A stretch of 26,124 nucleotides of DNA from a virus: IMG/VR virus record IMGVR_UViG_3300017727_000135, positions 1 to 26,124 of that record; one strand, written 5' to 3'. Shown here piece after piece: positions 1-8,095 of the stretch. Positions within the stretch are counted from its first letter, which is position 1, and the number at the start of each line of letters is the position of its first letter. The notes under the pieces are model-generated. The model searched no databases. It saw only the letters and a program-made list of their open reading frames with translations, and was not told the origin of the DNA. The position numbers and the translations under genes were made by a program.

Positions 1-483
1 ATGAAACGAAATCATTGGCATACTGCTGGAAGTAAAAAACGACAAGCAGCTTATAAATACGGTTATAAATCAGGATTAGAATTAACTGTAGCAGAACAAA
101 TAAAATCTAACGCATATGAAGTTTGTTACGAAACTGAAACACTTCATTATATAGTACCCGAATCAAAACATAAATATACTCCAGATTTTGTGTTTACGAA
201 ACGTGATGGAACATTAATGTACATTGAAACAAAAGGTCGATGGACTGCAGTTGATCGCAAAAAAATGAAACATGTATTAAAGTCAAATCCAGATATTGAT
301 ATAAGAATGGTGTTTCAAAATCCCAATCAAAAGATATCTAAAGCCAGTAAAACAACATATGAAGCATATGCAATCAAGCTAGGTATTCCCAACGTAGCAA
401 AAAAAGAAATACCAGTAGAATGGATGCAAGAATGCTTGAAACCAGGTGAAGAAGCACAAGATCCGAAACGTTTTTTCGAATAA
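1..483 (+). CDS. T7 endonuclease I-type Holliday junction resolvase
   Basis: Structure-specific nuclease expected to resolve branched DNA (Holliday junctions and replication or recombination intermediates) before packaging. The 160 residues align by eye with phage T7 gp3 over almost the whole length. The SGLE motif gives Glu27, YTPDF gives Asp62, and IETKG gives Glu76 and Lys78, matching the T7 catalytic set Glu20/Asp55/Glu65/Lys67. The DDRKK-like segment (VDRKKM), the D-I-R-M-V-F strand and the late P-x-E-W motif are also present. The ATG is the first base of the window, so a longer N-terminus upstream cannot be excluded. However, 26 residues before the first catalytic Glu is close to the 19 of T7, so this start is plausible. 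It lies upstream of primase and Mre11/Rad50 genes, consistent with a replication/recombination cluster. T4 itself uses the unrelated endonuclease VII (gp49). Confidence 0.88.
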   Translation: MKRNHWHTAGSKKRQAAYKYGYKSGLELTVAEQIKSNAYEVCYETETLHYIVPESKHKYTPDFVFTKRDGTLMYIETKGRWTAVDRKKMKHVLKSNPDIDIRMVFQNPNQKISKASKTTYEAYAIKLGIPNVAKKEIPVEWMQECLKPGEEAQDPKRFFE

Positions 484-678
484 GGTTTGATTTGTGAAAA
501 AAAAATAATATATTCATTAAAATGATGTTAATTATTTAAAATGATTGATTCAGTCTTGGATCGATCGTTAGACCAGAAATGGAGTGTATGTGTCTAACCA
601 ATATTAATATATAATATATATAATAATAATTAATTGGATTAATTGGATATATTACAGTAATTTTCTATTATATATTAT
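484..678. promoter_or_regulatory. AT-rich intergenic control region upstream of primase
   Basis: This 195-base gap is the largest in the window and carries no convincing ORF. It contains an inverted repeat (567-598), a palindromic GATCGATC just before it (559-566), long alternating AT tracts (about 601-630), and a tandem 9-mer TAATTGGAT repeated exactly at 631-639 and 640-648. No Shine-Dalgarno sequence precedes the primase ATG at 679; the leader there is only A/T. A promoter or operator for the primase / Mre11-Rad50 unit is the likely content, but I cannot point to a confident -10/-35 pair. Confidence 0.45.
567..598. repeat. Inverted repeat GTTAGAC...GTCTAAC
   Basis: Two perfect 7-base arms (567-573 and 592-598) are separated by an 18-base spacer. 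Three further bases can pair outside the arms (TTG at 556-558 with CAA at 599-601) if the GATCGATC palindrome bulges out. No T-run follows, so it does not look like an intrinsic terminator. It could be an operator or an RNA hairpin in the primase leader. Confidence 0.4.
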
Positions 679-1623
679 ATGCAAAATCTCAAGTTATTAC
701 AGTTACTAGAATCAGTACTAGGAAAAGGTAAATCAACATCAGGTAATAACGTTGCATTCTTCTCTCCATTTACTTCACATTATAAACCTAAATTAGAAAT
801 AGACATCAACACAACGAGTGACGGTCAAAATGCTTGGCATTGTTGGATATCTGATAAAAAGGGAAGAAGTATCAATAGTTTATTCAAACAAATGAACTTG
901 GGTAAACAATATTTCGAACAATTATCTAAAATAATTCAATCAGCAAAATACAAGAATTTTGATACAGAAGAGAAAGTTATTGAGGTAATTGCATTGCCAG
1001 AAGATTATAGACCATTATGGAAACCAAAGAAAACTCCAGATTTTAGAAATGCAATGTCATATCTTAAAAAACGAGGAGTAACAATATTTGATATATTAAA
1101 ATATAGAATTGGATATTGTGAATCTGGAGAATACAGCGGCAAAATTATTATTCCTAGTTATGACTGTACAGGTCAATTAAATTATTTTGTAAGTAGAGCT
1201 TATTATGAAGCAGATAAATACAAACATAAAAATCCTAAAATATCAAAAGACATTATTGGATTTGATTTAACTATTAATTGGGAAGAGCCAATTGTATTAT
1301 GCGAAGGATCATTTGATGCAATTGCAATCAAAAGAAACGCAATACCATTATTTGGTAAAATAATTCAACCAAATTTGCAAAAGAAAATTATTGAAAAACG
1401 TGTCAAAGACATTTACATATGTTTAGATGAAGACGCAATTCGAAATGCATTATCAATCGCAGAAAAATTTATGGGCGAAGGATTAAATGTATACTTTATA
1501 GAACTGAAAGAACAAGATGCATCGGATTTAGGATTCCAACGCATCACTGAAATTATTGAAAATACCGGAGTCATGACATTTGAAAAACTAATGCAACTCC
1601 AAATGGGATTATTATGGAAATAA
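679..1623 (+). CDS. DNA primase, Toprim type (gp61/DnaG-like) with degenerate zinc domain
   Basis: Synthesises RNA primers for lagging-strand replication, presumably with a gp41-like helicase encoded elsewhere. The 314 residues start with a CHC2-type zinc-ribbon-like segment (about 23-70). Its SPF-T (29-32) and WHCW-I-S (53-58) sites occupy the positions of the usual CPxC/H and CxxC ligands, so only Cys55 of the expected four remains. A catalytic core follows: the I-I-P-S-Y segment (about 156-161), Toprim glutamate in LCEGSFDA (Glu209, Gly210), the acidic pair in CLDEDA (Asp250, Asp252), and DASDLG near the C-terminus, equivalent to the KDPxDL motif. No Shine-Dalgarno is visible; the ATG follows a purely A/T leader. 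The 3' end overlaps the next gene by 10 bases, which suggests translational coupling. Confidence 0.85.
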   Translation: MQNLKLLQLLESVLGKGKSTSGNNVAFFSPFTSHYKPKLEIDINTTSDGQNAWHCWISDKKGRSINSLFKQMNLGKQYFEQLSKIIQSAKYKNFDTEEKVIEVIALPEDYRPLWKPKKTPDFRNAMSYLKKRGVTIFDILKYRIGYCESGEYSGKIIIPSYDCTGQLNYFVSRAYYEADKYKHKNPKISKDIIGFDLTINWEEPIVLCEGSFDAIAIKRNAIPLFGKIIQPNLQKKIIEKRVKDIYICLDEDAIRNALSIAEKFMGEGLNVYFIELKEQDASDLGFQRITEIIENTGVMTFEKLMQLQMGLLWK

Positions 1624-4600
1624 CAAAAATACCAAGTAAAATACAGAATGCTGATAAAATTTATCATATTTCTGATGTTCATATTCGTACATTAAAAAGA
1701 CATCGTGAATATAGACACGTTTTTGAAAACATGTTTAATCATATCAATCAAACTAAAACAGAAAATAGTATTGCAGTGGTTACTGGGGATATTGTGCATA
1801 GTAAACTGGATATGTCGCCTGAGTTGATACGAATGCTTACTGACTTCTTTCGTGGATTTAATATTCCTACAATTGTAATTTTAGGTAACCATGACATGAA
1901 CTTAAACAATCTATATCGTGAAGATGCATTGTCGCCGGTATTGGATATGATAAAAAATGATAATATTGTTTTTATTAAAGATAATGGTGTATTTGATTTT
2001 GCCGGCATAACATGGAATCATATGGCGGTAGATGTAGAACCAGCACAATATATTAATGGTAACGACATTAAAACTGACAACATAAAGATTGCATTACATC
2101 ATGGTGCCGTTCATAATGCAAAAACTGACATTGGTTATGAAATATCAAATGAACATGTAACTACTGAATTATTTAATGGTCACGACATGACATTGTTAGG
2201 AGATATACATAAGCCAGCTCAATTCTTAACAGACACTATTGCATATCCTGGATCATTGATACAACAAAATCATGGAGAAGCATTAGATCATGGAATATTA
2301 ATTTGGGACGTTAAAACACAAAAGGCTGATTTTGTAGAAATACATAATGACTATGGATATGTTACCATAGAAACCGATGGACCTAATATAATTAAGTCGC
2401 CACACCGTATGCCCAATAAACCTCGTATTAGAATCAAGTTTAACGAAACTAGTGCGTCTGATATGAAAAAACTAGTTACAACAATACGTAAAAAATATAA
2501 TGTACAAGACATAACAATACAAAGAACCATTGCAGCAAAACACGAAACAAATGCAAATTCAATTACAATTGGCAATGTTCGAGATGTTGAGTATCAAAAT
2601 ACATTATTAACTGATTTTATTAACGTTAAATTTCCAACGGCAACACCAGATGAGTTAGACGCAATACGACATATTAACAGATCCATTAATTCAAAATTAC
2701 CTGCAGTAGAATCTGTAAGGCATATAACATGGCATCCGGTTTCATTTGAATTCGAAAACATGTTTTCATATGGAGAAGGTAATCGAGTTGATTTTAATAA
2801 AATGAGTGATGTCTGTGGTTTATTTGCATCAAATACTAGTGGTAAATCATCTTTATTAGACGCAATAACATATACTATATTTGATAAATGTAGTAAAACT
2901 AGTAAAGCACATGAAGTATTAAATAATAAACAAAGTTCATTTAAAGGTATTTTTAAATTTAAAATGAATGATGTGTTATATACTATTGAACGTGTTGGTA
3001 ATAAAAAGAAAGATAATCATGTTAAGGTAGATGTTAATTTTTATACTGAAACTGAAAACTTAAATGGTGATGAGCGTAGTGATACTAATAAAAGTATTCG
3101 CCGTTATCTAGGAACATATAATGATTTTATATTAACTGCATTTTCTTTACAAGCAGATAATAATAACTTTATAGAAAAATCACAACGAGAAAGAAAAGAT
3201 CTATTATCACAGTTTTTAGATATAACAGTATTTGAACAATTATATCATTTAGCTACTGATGAAATTAAAGAAACGTCTGGTAGATTAAAAGCATTCAAGA
3301 AAACAGATTTTGCTGAAACTATTACATCAGCCGACATTGTTATTAAAGATAATAGTAAACTAATAAAAGATATAAATAAAAAAGAATCAACAAATCAGGA
3401 TTTAAGAAATAAACTGCAAGAAGATATATTGCAATTAATAGAAACTAAACAACCTACTAGTTATGAAGGTGATGATATTAGTATATTACAAGAAACAGAA
3501 ACTGATTTAATAGATAAAATAGAAACATTACAAACAACAATTGACGAAACTGAACAAATAATAACAAAATATCAAGACAAAATTGATAATATATCTGAAA
3601 CAGTTAAAACACAAAATTATAATGTACAAGACTTAAAAGATAAAGTTCAGCAATTAACAGACACTGAATTCCAACTAGATGATTTACAGGATGATCTGAA
3701 AAAACAACAAAGGATTGTAAATGATAAGCAAACAAAAATTGAACATCTCGAAACACACGAATATGATCCAGATTGTAAATACTGTGTCTCTAACGTTTTT
3801 GTGCAAGACGCAATACAAGCAAAGGACGAGATTAATCAAGATAGAGAAATATTAAATAATATTCAGAATAATATTGATGCAAAAAATACAATAATAGACA
3901 AGTTAACTGTAGCTAAAACTGATCTTACAAATTATAATAATTCAATTGACAATATTGAGTTATATAAAAATAAAATAGAACTACATGAACTACAACTTCA
4001 AATTCACGAAAATGATCTTCAAACAAAAGAATCAGAATTAGAAAATAATATAGAACGACAAGAGCTATTTAAACGTAATGAGTCTGCTATACAACATAAT
4101 ATTGAAATAGATAATAAAATTACTACATGTAAGTCTGAAATTGACAATGTAACAAAAAAGATTAAAAAATTACAAGATCAGATAAAAACGAATCATGGGG
4201 AAATTGAGGTAGCTAAAACAAAAAGAAAAACTGCATTAGAACAATTGGAAATATACCGACAATTAGAAATTGAATATAAAGCATATGAATACTATTTGAA
4301 ATCCGTAAAACGTGATGGTATTCCATATGACTTAATATCTAAAGCAATACCAAAAATTGAAACTGAAATAAATAATGTTTTAAATCAAGTAGTTGATTTT
4401 AATATGGTTATGAATACTGATGGTAAAAATATTAACGGTTATATTATATATGATGAAGATAATTATTGGCCATTAGAATTAACGAGTGGTATGGAGCGTT
4501 TTATATCTAGTTTAGCAATTAGAATTGCACTTATTAATGTGTCTGCATTACCTAGACCTAATTTTATTGCAATCGATGAAGGTTGGGGAAGTTTAGATGC

Positions 4601-4757
4601 TGAACATATTGCATCGGTCGCAAATCTATTTGATTATTTTAGAACTAAATTTGATTTTTCAATTATTATATCACACGTTGATACTATGCGTGATATGGTA
4701 GACAATCTAATTGAAGTAAACAAAACTGACGGATATAGCCAGATTCTACACATTTGA
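1614..4757 (+). CDS. Fused Mre11-Rad50 (SbcD-SbcC; T4 gp47-gp46) recombination nuclease
   Basis: A single 1047-residue protein carries both subunits of the double-strand-break end-processing nuclease. Residues about 10-250 are a calcineurin-like phosphoesterase: DVH (Asp21, His23), GD (58-59), GNHD (91-94), HHG (162-164) and GDIH (196-199). After a linker of roughly 130 residues comes an SbcC/Rad50 ATPase. It has a P-loop ending GKSS (410-413), two long coiled-coil arms meeting at a zinc hook CKYC (Cys721, Cys724), a signature-like TSGME (957-961), and Walker B AIDEGWGSLD (Asp988, Glu989). The P-loop has Ala405 where the first Gly normally sits. In T4 the two subunits are separate genes (47 and 46) and feed recombination-dependent replication. 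The frame is open throughout with no internal stop, so this is a true fusion in the sequence given. Confidence 0.92.
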   Translation: MEITKIPSKIQNADKIYHISDVHIRTLKRHREYRHVFENMFNHINQTKTENSIAVVTGDIVHSKLDMSPELIRMLTDFFRGFNIPTIVILGNHDMNLNNLYREDALSPVLDMIKNDNIVFIKDNGVFDFAGITWNHMAVDVEPAQYINGNDIKTDNIKIALHHGAVHNAKTDIGYEISNEHVTTELFNGHDMTLLGDIHKPAQFLTDTIAYPGSLIQQNHGEALDHGILIWDVKTQKADFVEIHNDYGYVTIETDGPNIIKSPHRMPNKPRIRIKFNETSASDMKKLVTTIRKKYNVQDITIQRTIAAKHETNANSITIGNVRDVEYQNTLLTDFINVKFPTATPDELDAIRHINRSINSKLPAVESVRHITWHPVSFEFENMFSYGEGNRVDFNKMSDVCGLFASNTSGKSSLLDAITYTIFDKCSKTSKAHEVLNNKQSSFKGIFKFKMNDVLYTIERVGNKKKDNHVKVDVNFYTETENLNGDERSDTNKSIRRYLGTYNDFILTAFSLQADNNNFIEKSQRERKDLLSQFLDITVFEQLYHLATDEIKETSGRLKAFKKTDFAETITSADIVIKDNSKLIKDINKKESTNQDLRNKLQEDILQLIETKQPTSYEGDDISILQETETDLIDKIETLQTTIDETEQIITKYQDKIDNISETVKTQNYNVQDLKDKVQQLTDTEFQLDDLQDDLKKQQRIVNDKQTKIEHLETHEYDPDCKYCVSNVFVQDAIQAKDEINQDREILNNIQNNIDAKNTIIDKLTVAKTDLTNYNNSIDNIELYKNKIELHELQLQIHENDLQTKESELENNIERQELFKRNESAIQHNIEIDNKITTCKSEIDNVTKKIKKLQDQIKTNHGEIEVAKTKRKTALEQLEIYRQLEIEYKAYEYYLKSVKRDGIPYDLISKAIPKIETEINNVLNQVVDFNMVMNTDGKNINGYIIYDEDNYWPLELTSGMERFISSLAIRIALINVSALPRPNFIAIDEGWGSLDAEHIASVANLFDYFRTKFDFSIIISHVDTMRDMVDNLIEVNKTDGYSQILHI

Positions 4758-4765
4758 TATTTATA
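4757..4765 (+). promoter_or_regulatory. Recurrent intergenic element ATATTTATA (copy 1)
   Basis: Exact ATATTTATA overlapping the last base of the upstream TGA stop and ending 19 bases before the next ATG. It belongs to a set of nine similar sites in gene gaps, all in the same orientation. On the minus strand it reads TATAAATAT, which contains the T4 late-promoter octamer. Function is unproven. Confidence 0.45.
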
Positions 4766-4784
4766 TATAAAGTGTAAATTATCA

Positions 4785-7220
4785 ATGGAACGTAAAGAAG
4801 CTGTATATCAAGGTTTAGAATTTATACCGGTTTTGTATGAAGATAAATCTTTAACATCTCCAGAATACTTTCAAATATCAGAATTTCCAACCAGATTAAC
4901 TGCCGGTAAAAATTTATTTAAATTACGAGGCCATCCAACTAATTTAAGAACAGGAGGTGCATTAGGGTTTGAAGTTTTAGATTATAATGGTGATCCTATA
5001 TATTCTGAAGTTGTTGACTATATCGATGAAGATAAAAGTCGTGTTATTGCAATTTATATTTATGAAGAAACCTCTCCTGGTGATTGTACCATTACTTTAG
5101 TAGCAGATGCTGCTACAATAGAAAATAATCCAACACCTCCTGATTGGCAAAACAAAGTCAATGTCAGGTGGTCACGTACAGTGCCTGTTAATCCAATGGT
5201 TGCTAATGTTTCTGAAATTATATTTGACCAATTACCAACAGTTATCGTTAAAGAGCAAATTGGAGTGCAGTTAGATAGACAATATGCAACAACACAATTT
5301 CCAATATATAATACCGGACACGTAAGATTCTTTTCACTGAATAATCAACCAGCAATAGAATTAATCGGTGGAGAATTAGAATCTGATATGCAAAATGGAA
5401 CACTCACAGTTTCATCACCAACAAATCCAACTCCTACACCAGCGTATCCGATTAGTACAACGGCGTATACATCAACAATAAAAAAGATATTAACTCCGAC
5501 TACAGCATTGTTAGATCAAGAATATACAGTGTATAGTAGCCAAAGTATTTTTCCGCATACATATAATTCATTTGATGCATCTGCATATTCTATATCATAT
5601 GAAGCAACTCCAACATATGTTGAAACTGAAAATTCACAATCCTTTGCATATATTCAAATAGAAGGTTTAGAACCAGCAACTGGTGACATTAGCCGCACAA
5701 AAATATATACTAATAATAAAGGAACTGTAGGAACATGGGATCTTATTAATGATGTTGAATTAGAAGAAACAGAAATATTTGTGCCTAGCACATCGTCTTT
5801 ATTACCAGACGTTAGCATAGGAACATTTGTAACACAGAGCACGATTGACACATATTGGGAAGGTCATTCATATCAAGGTAATATAGAAAGCACCGCTCCA
5901 ACATTAACTTGGACGACTGCATCGTTAGATAGAGCTGTATTAATAGATAGTGCTACCAATATATCAGCAAATAACAGTGTTTTAACATTTCAAACAAAAA
6001 ATGCATATAATGGAGTATTTATTGCAACTAGTTCATATAAGGTAACATTTGATGCATTAGGCACACGTAGTAGTGTTAGCAATAATAACGATCCAGTTAT
6101 CAGTGTTTATATGTCAGGTAGTGCATTTGATTTTGATACAACTGATTTGTTTAATCAAGAATTACCTGTAACGTTAGGTAAACGAATCGGAGAACTACGA
6201 GTAACTGCAGATTCGCAAAGATTTGATGATGTTGTGTTTAATTTTGAAACTGACAATGCTGGCCATGGTGCATTAATATTTGTAGTAGAATCTGGTCAAT
6301 GGCAAATATCGGATGTAAAGACAACAACAGATAATGATGTTGGTTATACTCCTAATTATACTAGAATTAAAACATTTGTAGAAACAACACATAAAATAGA
6401 TAATCAGATATCATTTAAGGTAGAATATTATAATGTTGATGGTGTTGCAAGTAATCATGTAACATATGTGTATGACAAAGATTGGGAAGGTGGTAACAGA
6501 TATGTTGATGGTGATTATTCAATGCTTACTGGATCTTTATATGTGGCAAATTCACTAAATAGTGGAGTAGCAATAACAGGTGATACCAGTACTGGATTTA
6601 TTAGATCATTGGGATATCAAGGATTTGATTCTGGATTTCCCGGATTTTTGCTTTGGAGTGGTAGTGCTCTTGCTGGTCAAACTTCAAAGGGCAGTCCATA
6701 TAGTGGTGTTGGTTTAGAGTTATATGCAAATACTTCTAGTTATTTTCGATATTCTACTAGCGATAGTGAAATTGATGTTAGAACCGATAAGTTCTTTTTT
6801 GGAAATCCTAGCTCATCATTTATAAGTGGTAGCAATGGAACTTTAGAAATATCGTCTAGTAATTTTTCTTTAGATTCAAATGGATTTGTAACAGCAGGAA
6901 ACTTTGCAGAAAAAGTTATTACTATAGATGACAATAATTCTGGATCATTTTTACGACATTTAAATGGAGCTTCTGAACCTACTGGTTCGGTAAATGCACA
7001 AAAAAATATTGTATTTGATGGTTCATTAGGTGGCACTGTTATGATGAATTGTGTTTTAGACGTTACTGCAGGATTCATAATAAAAGACATAGAAGTTGCA
7101 AATACAGGTTCTATTACATTTAATAATGTAGATATTATAATACAAACAAAAGGAATGCGATTTGACGATACTACAATAAATTCTAGTACCACTGCCGCAT
7201 ATCCAGCAGCTACATCATAG
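4785..7220 (+). CDS. Large virion/tail-fibre-like structural protein
   Basis: An 811-residue protein rich in Ser, Thr, Asn and beta-branched residues, with almost no charged clusters, as expected for an extended beta-structured fibre or adhesin. The N-terminal region (about 10-110) looks like a compact beta domain and may be the virion attachment module. The middle is Thr/Ser-rich. Around residues 665-705 there is a fibre-type stretch with SFISGSNG, LEISSSNF and SLDSNG, a phrase style I know from phage structural proteins. The C-terminus (about 710-811) resembles a short beta-helix. No enzymatic motif is visible. It is followed 10 bases later by an S74-chaperone fibre gene, so the two probably form part of the host-recognition apparatus. 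Which fibre it corresponds to in T4 cannot be told from sequence. Confidence 0.6.
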   Translation: MERKEAVYQGLEFIPVLYEDKSLTSPEYFQISEFPTRLTAGKNLFKLRGHPTNLRTGGALGFEVLDYNGDPIYSEVVDYIDEDKSRVIAIYIYEETSPGDCTITLVADAATIENNPTPPDWQNKVNVRWSRTVPVNPMVANVSEIIFDQLPTVIVKEQIGVQLDRQYATTQFPIYNTGHVRFFSLNNQPAIELIGGELESDMQNGTLTVSSPTNPTPTPAYPISTTAYTSTIKKILTPTTALLDQEYTVYSSQSIFPHTYNSFDASAYSISYEATPTYVETENSQSFAYIQIEGLEPATGDISRTKIYTNNKGTVGTWDLINDVELEETEIFVPSTSSLLPDVSIGTFVTQSTIDTYWEGHSYQGNIESTAPTLTWTTASLDRAVLIDSATNISANNSVLTFQTKNAYNGVFIATSSYKVTFDALGTRSSVSNNNDPVISVYMSGSAFDFDTTDLFNQELPVTLGKRIGELRVTADSQRFDDVVFNFETDNAGHGALIFVVESGQWQISDVKTTTDNDVGYTPNYTRIKTFVETTHKIDNQISFKVEYYNVDGVASNHVTYVYDKDWEGGNRYVDGDYSMLTGSLYVANSLNSGVAITGDTSTGFIRSLGYQGFDSGFPGFLLWSGSALAGQTSKGSPYSGVGLELYANTSSYFRYSTSDSEIDVRTDKFFFGNPSSSFISGSNGTLEISSSNFSLDSNGFVTAGNFAEKVITIDDNNSGSFLRHLNGASEPTGSVNAQKNIVFDGSLGGTVMMNCVLDVTAGFIIKDIEVANTGSITFNNVDIIIQTKGMRFDDTTINSSTTAAYPAATS

Positions 7221-7230
7221 GAGATTAATA

Positions 7231-8079
7231 ATGGCAAACATTGGTATAACAGGAGGTATAACTTATCAATTTGCAAGAATACAAGGCAATACTATAATAT
7301 TAGATTCTGATGATCATAGTCATGCAGTAAAGACATTTGCAAATAAAATACACATAACTGGATCAAATGTCCCTACGGTGGCATTACAAGTTGATTTAAC
7401 TGACGGCGGGTATGCCAGTCTAGCAAGACCAACTACTTCTACTAGTACTACATCAATGCTTTTGTTACAAAATACGACTAACAGCGGTTATTGTTATATG
7501 AAATTTCAAGGTGATGACAATTGGTCTATGGGCGTATATAATAATACTACCGCCGATGACAGGCATTTTAAAATCGTTAACAGTGCATTATTAGGAAATA
7601 CTAATGATGCTGCAACTGTAGGATTTACAGTGGCTCCTAGGCGCACCGGTGGGGAGATGCCAGTATTTATGCCACATTTGAATTCAGGAGCCGGTACAAA
7701 TTATTTAAAATATAACACTACCGGTGGAGAATTAACATATCAAACTTCTACGCAAAAAAATAAAAAAAATATTACGTCACCACCTTCAAAAATTTACGAT
7801 GACATTTTAGCATTACAGCCTAGATATTTTGAAATGAAAGATCCTAATGATAACAAACAATATCTGAGTTTTATTGCAGAAGAAACAGCTGCGGTATCAC
7901 CTAAGTTTTCGACCTATGCAGAAGATTTTGATTATGATGATAAAGGAATAAATAGAAATAAAGAATTGGTTAGTGATAAACTAGTACCAATGGATATTGA
8001 TGAAAGAGCTATTATTGCTGCATTAGTAGGAAAGATACAAGATTTAGAAAATAGAATAAAAACACTAGAAAACAACTAA
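7231..8079 (+). CDS. Tail fibre/spike with C-terminal S74 intramolecular chaperone
   Basis: This 282-residue protein has two parts. Residues 1-165 are a beta-rich, glycine- and threonine-rich shaft. Residues about 171-282 match the Peptidase_S74 / intramolecular chaperone autoprocessing family: the STQKNKKNI motif gives a candidate catalytic Ser173 and Lys178 dyad in the S-x-x-[RK]-x-K pattern, followed by I-x-x-L-x-P-x-x-F (about 192-200), a F-I-A-E-E motif (214-218), and a terminal helix AIIAALVGKIQDLENRIK (260-277) suited to trimeric coiled-coil assembly. In known members the domain trimerises, helps the fibre fold, then cleaves itself off before the serine. A good Shine-Dalgarno (AGGAG, 7 bases before ATG) fixes the start. 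The shaft is short, so it may be a distal tip fibre working with the preceding protein. Confidence 0.8.
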   Translation: MANIGITGGITYQFARIQGNTIILDSDDHSHAVKTFANKIHITGSNVPTVALQVDLTDGGYASLARPTTSTSTTSMLLLQNTTNSGYCYMKFQGDDNWSMGVYNNTTADDRHFKIVNSALLGNTNDAATVGFTVAPRRTGGEMPVFMPHLNSGAGTNYLKYNTTGGELTYQTSTQKNKKNITSPPSKIYDDILALQPRYFEMKDPNDNKQYLSFIAEETAAVSPKFSTYAEDFDYDDKGINRNKELVSDKLVPMDIDERAIIAALVGKIQDLENRIKTLENN

Positions 8080-8082
8080 CGA

Positions 8083-8091
8083 ATATTTATA
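8083..8091 (+). promoter_or_regulatory. Recurrent intergenic element ATATTTATA (copy 2)
   Basis: Exact ATATTTATA in the 16-base gap between two genes, ending only 4 bases before the ATG at 8096. At that distance a conventional -10 box would put the transcript start at or inside the start codon, so this copy argues against a simple leadered sense promoter. Confidence 0.45.
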
Positions 8092-8095
8092 TAAA

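Noticed and set aside
471-520. Possible terminator after the resolvase (TTTTTTC...GAAAAAA)
   Set aside because: A/T-only weak stem with a long loop and no proper T-run after the stem.
484-678. tRNA or small RNA gene in the long gap
   Set aside because: The inverted repeat alone does not give a cloverleaf, and no CCA end or T-loop motif is visible.
6740-7276. 178-codon open frame on the minus strand
   Set aside because: Lies across the fibre gene, has hydrophobic low-complexity translation with no motif or ribosome site, and is a shadow of the sense codons.
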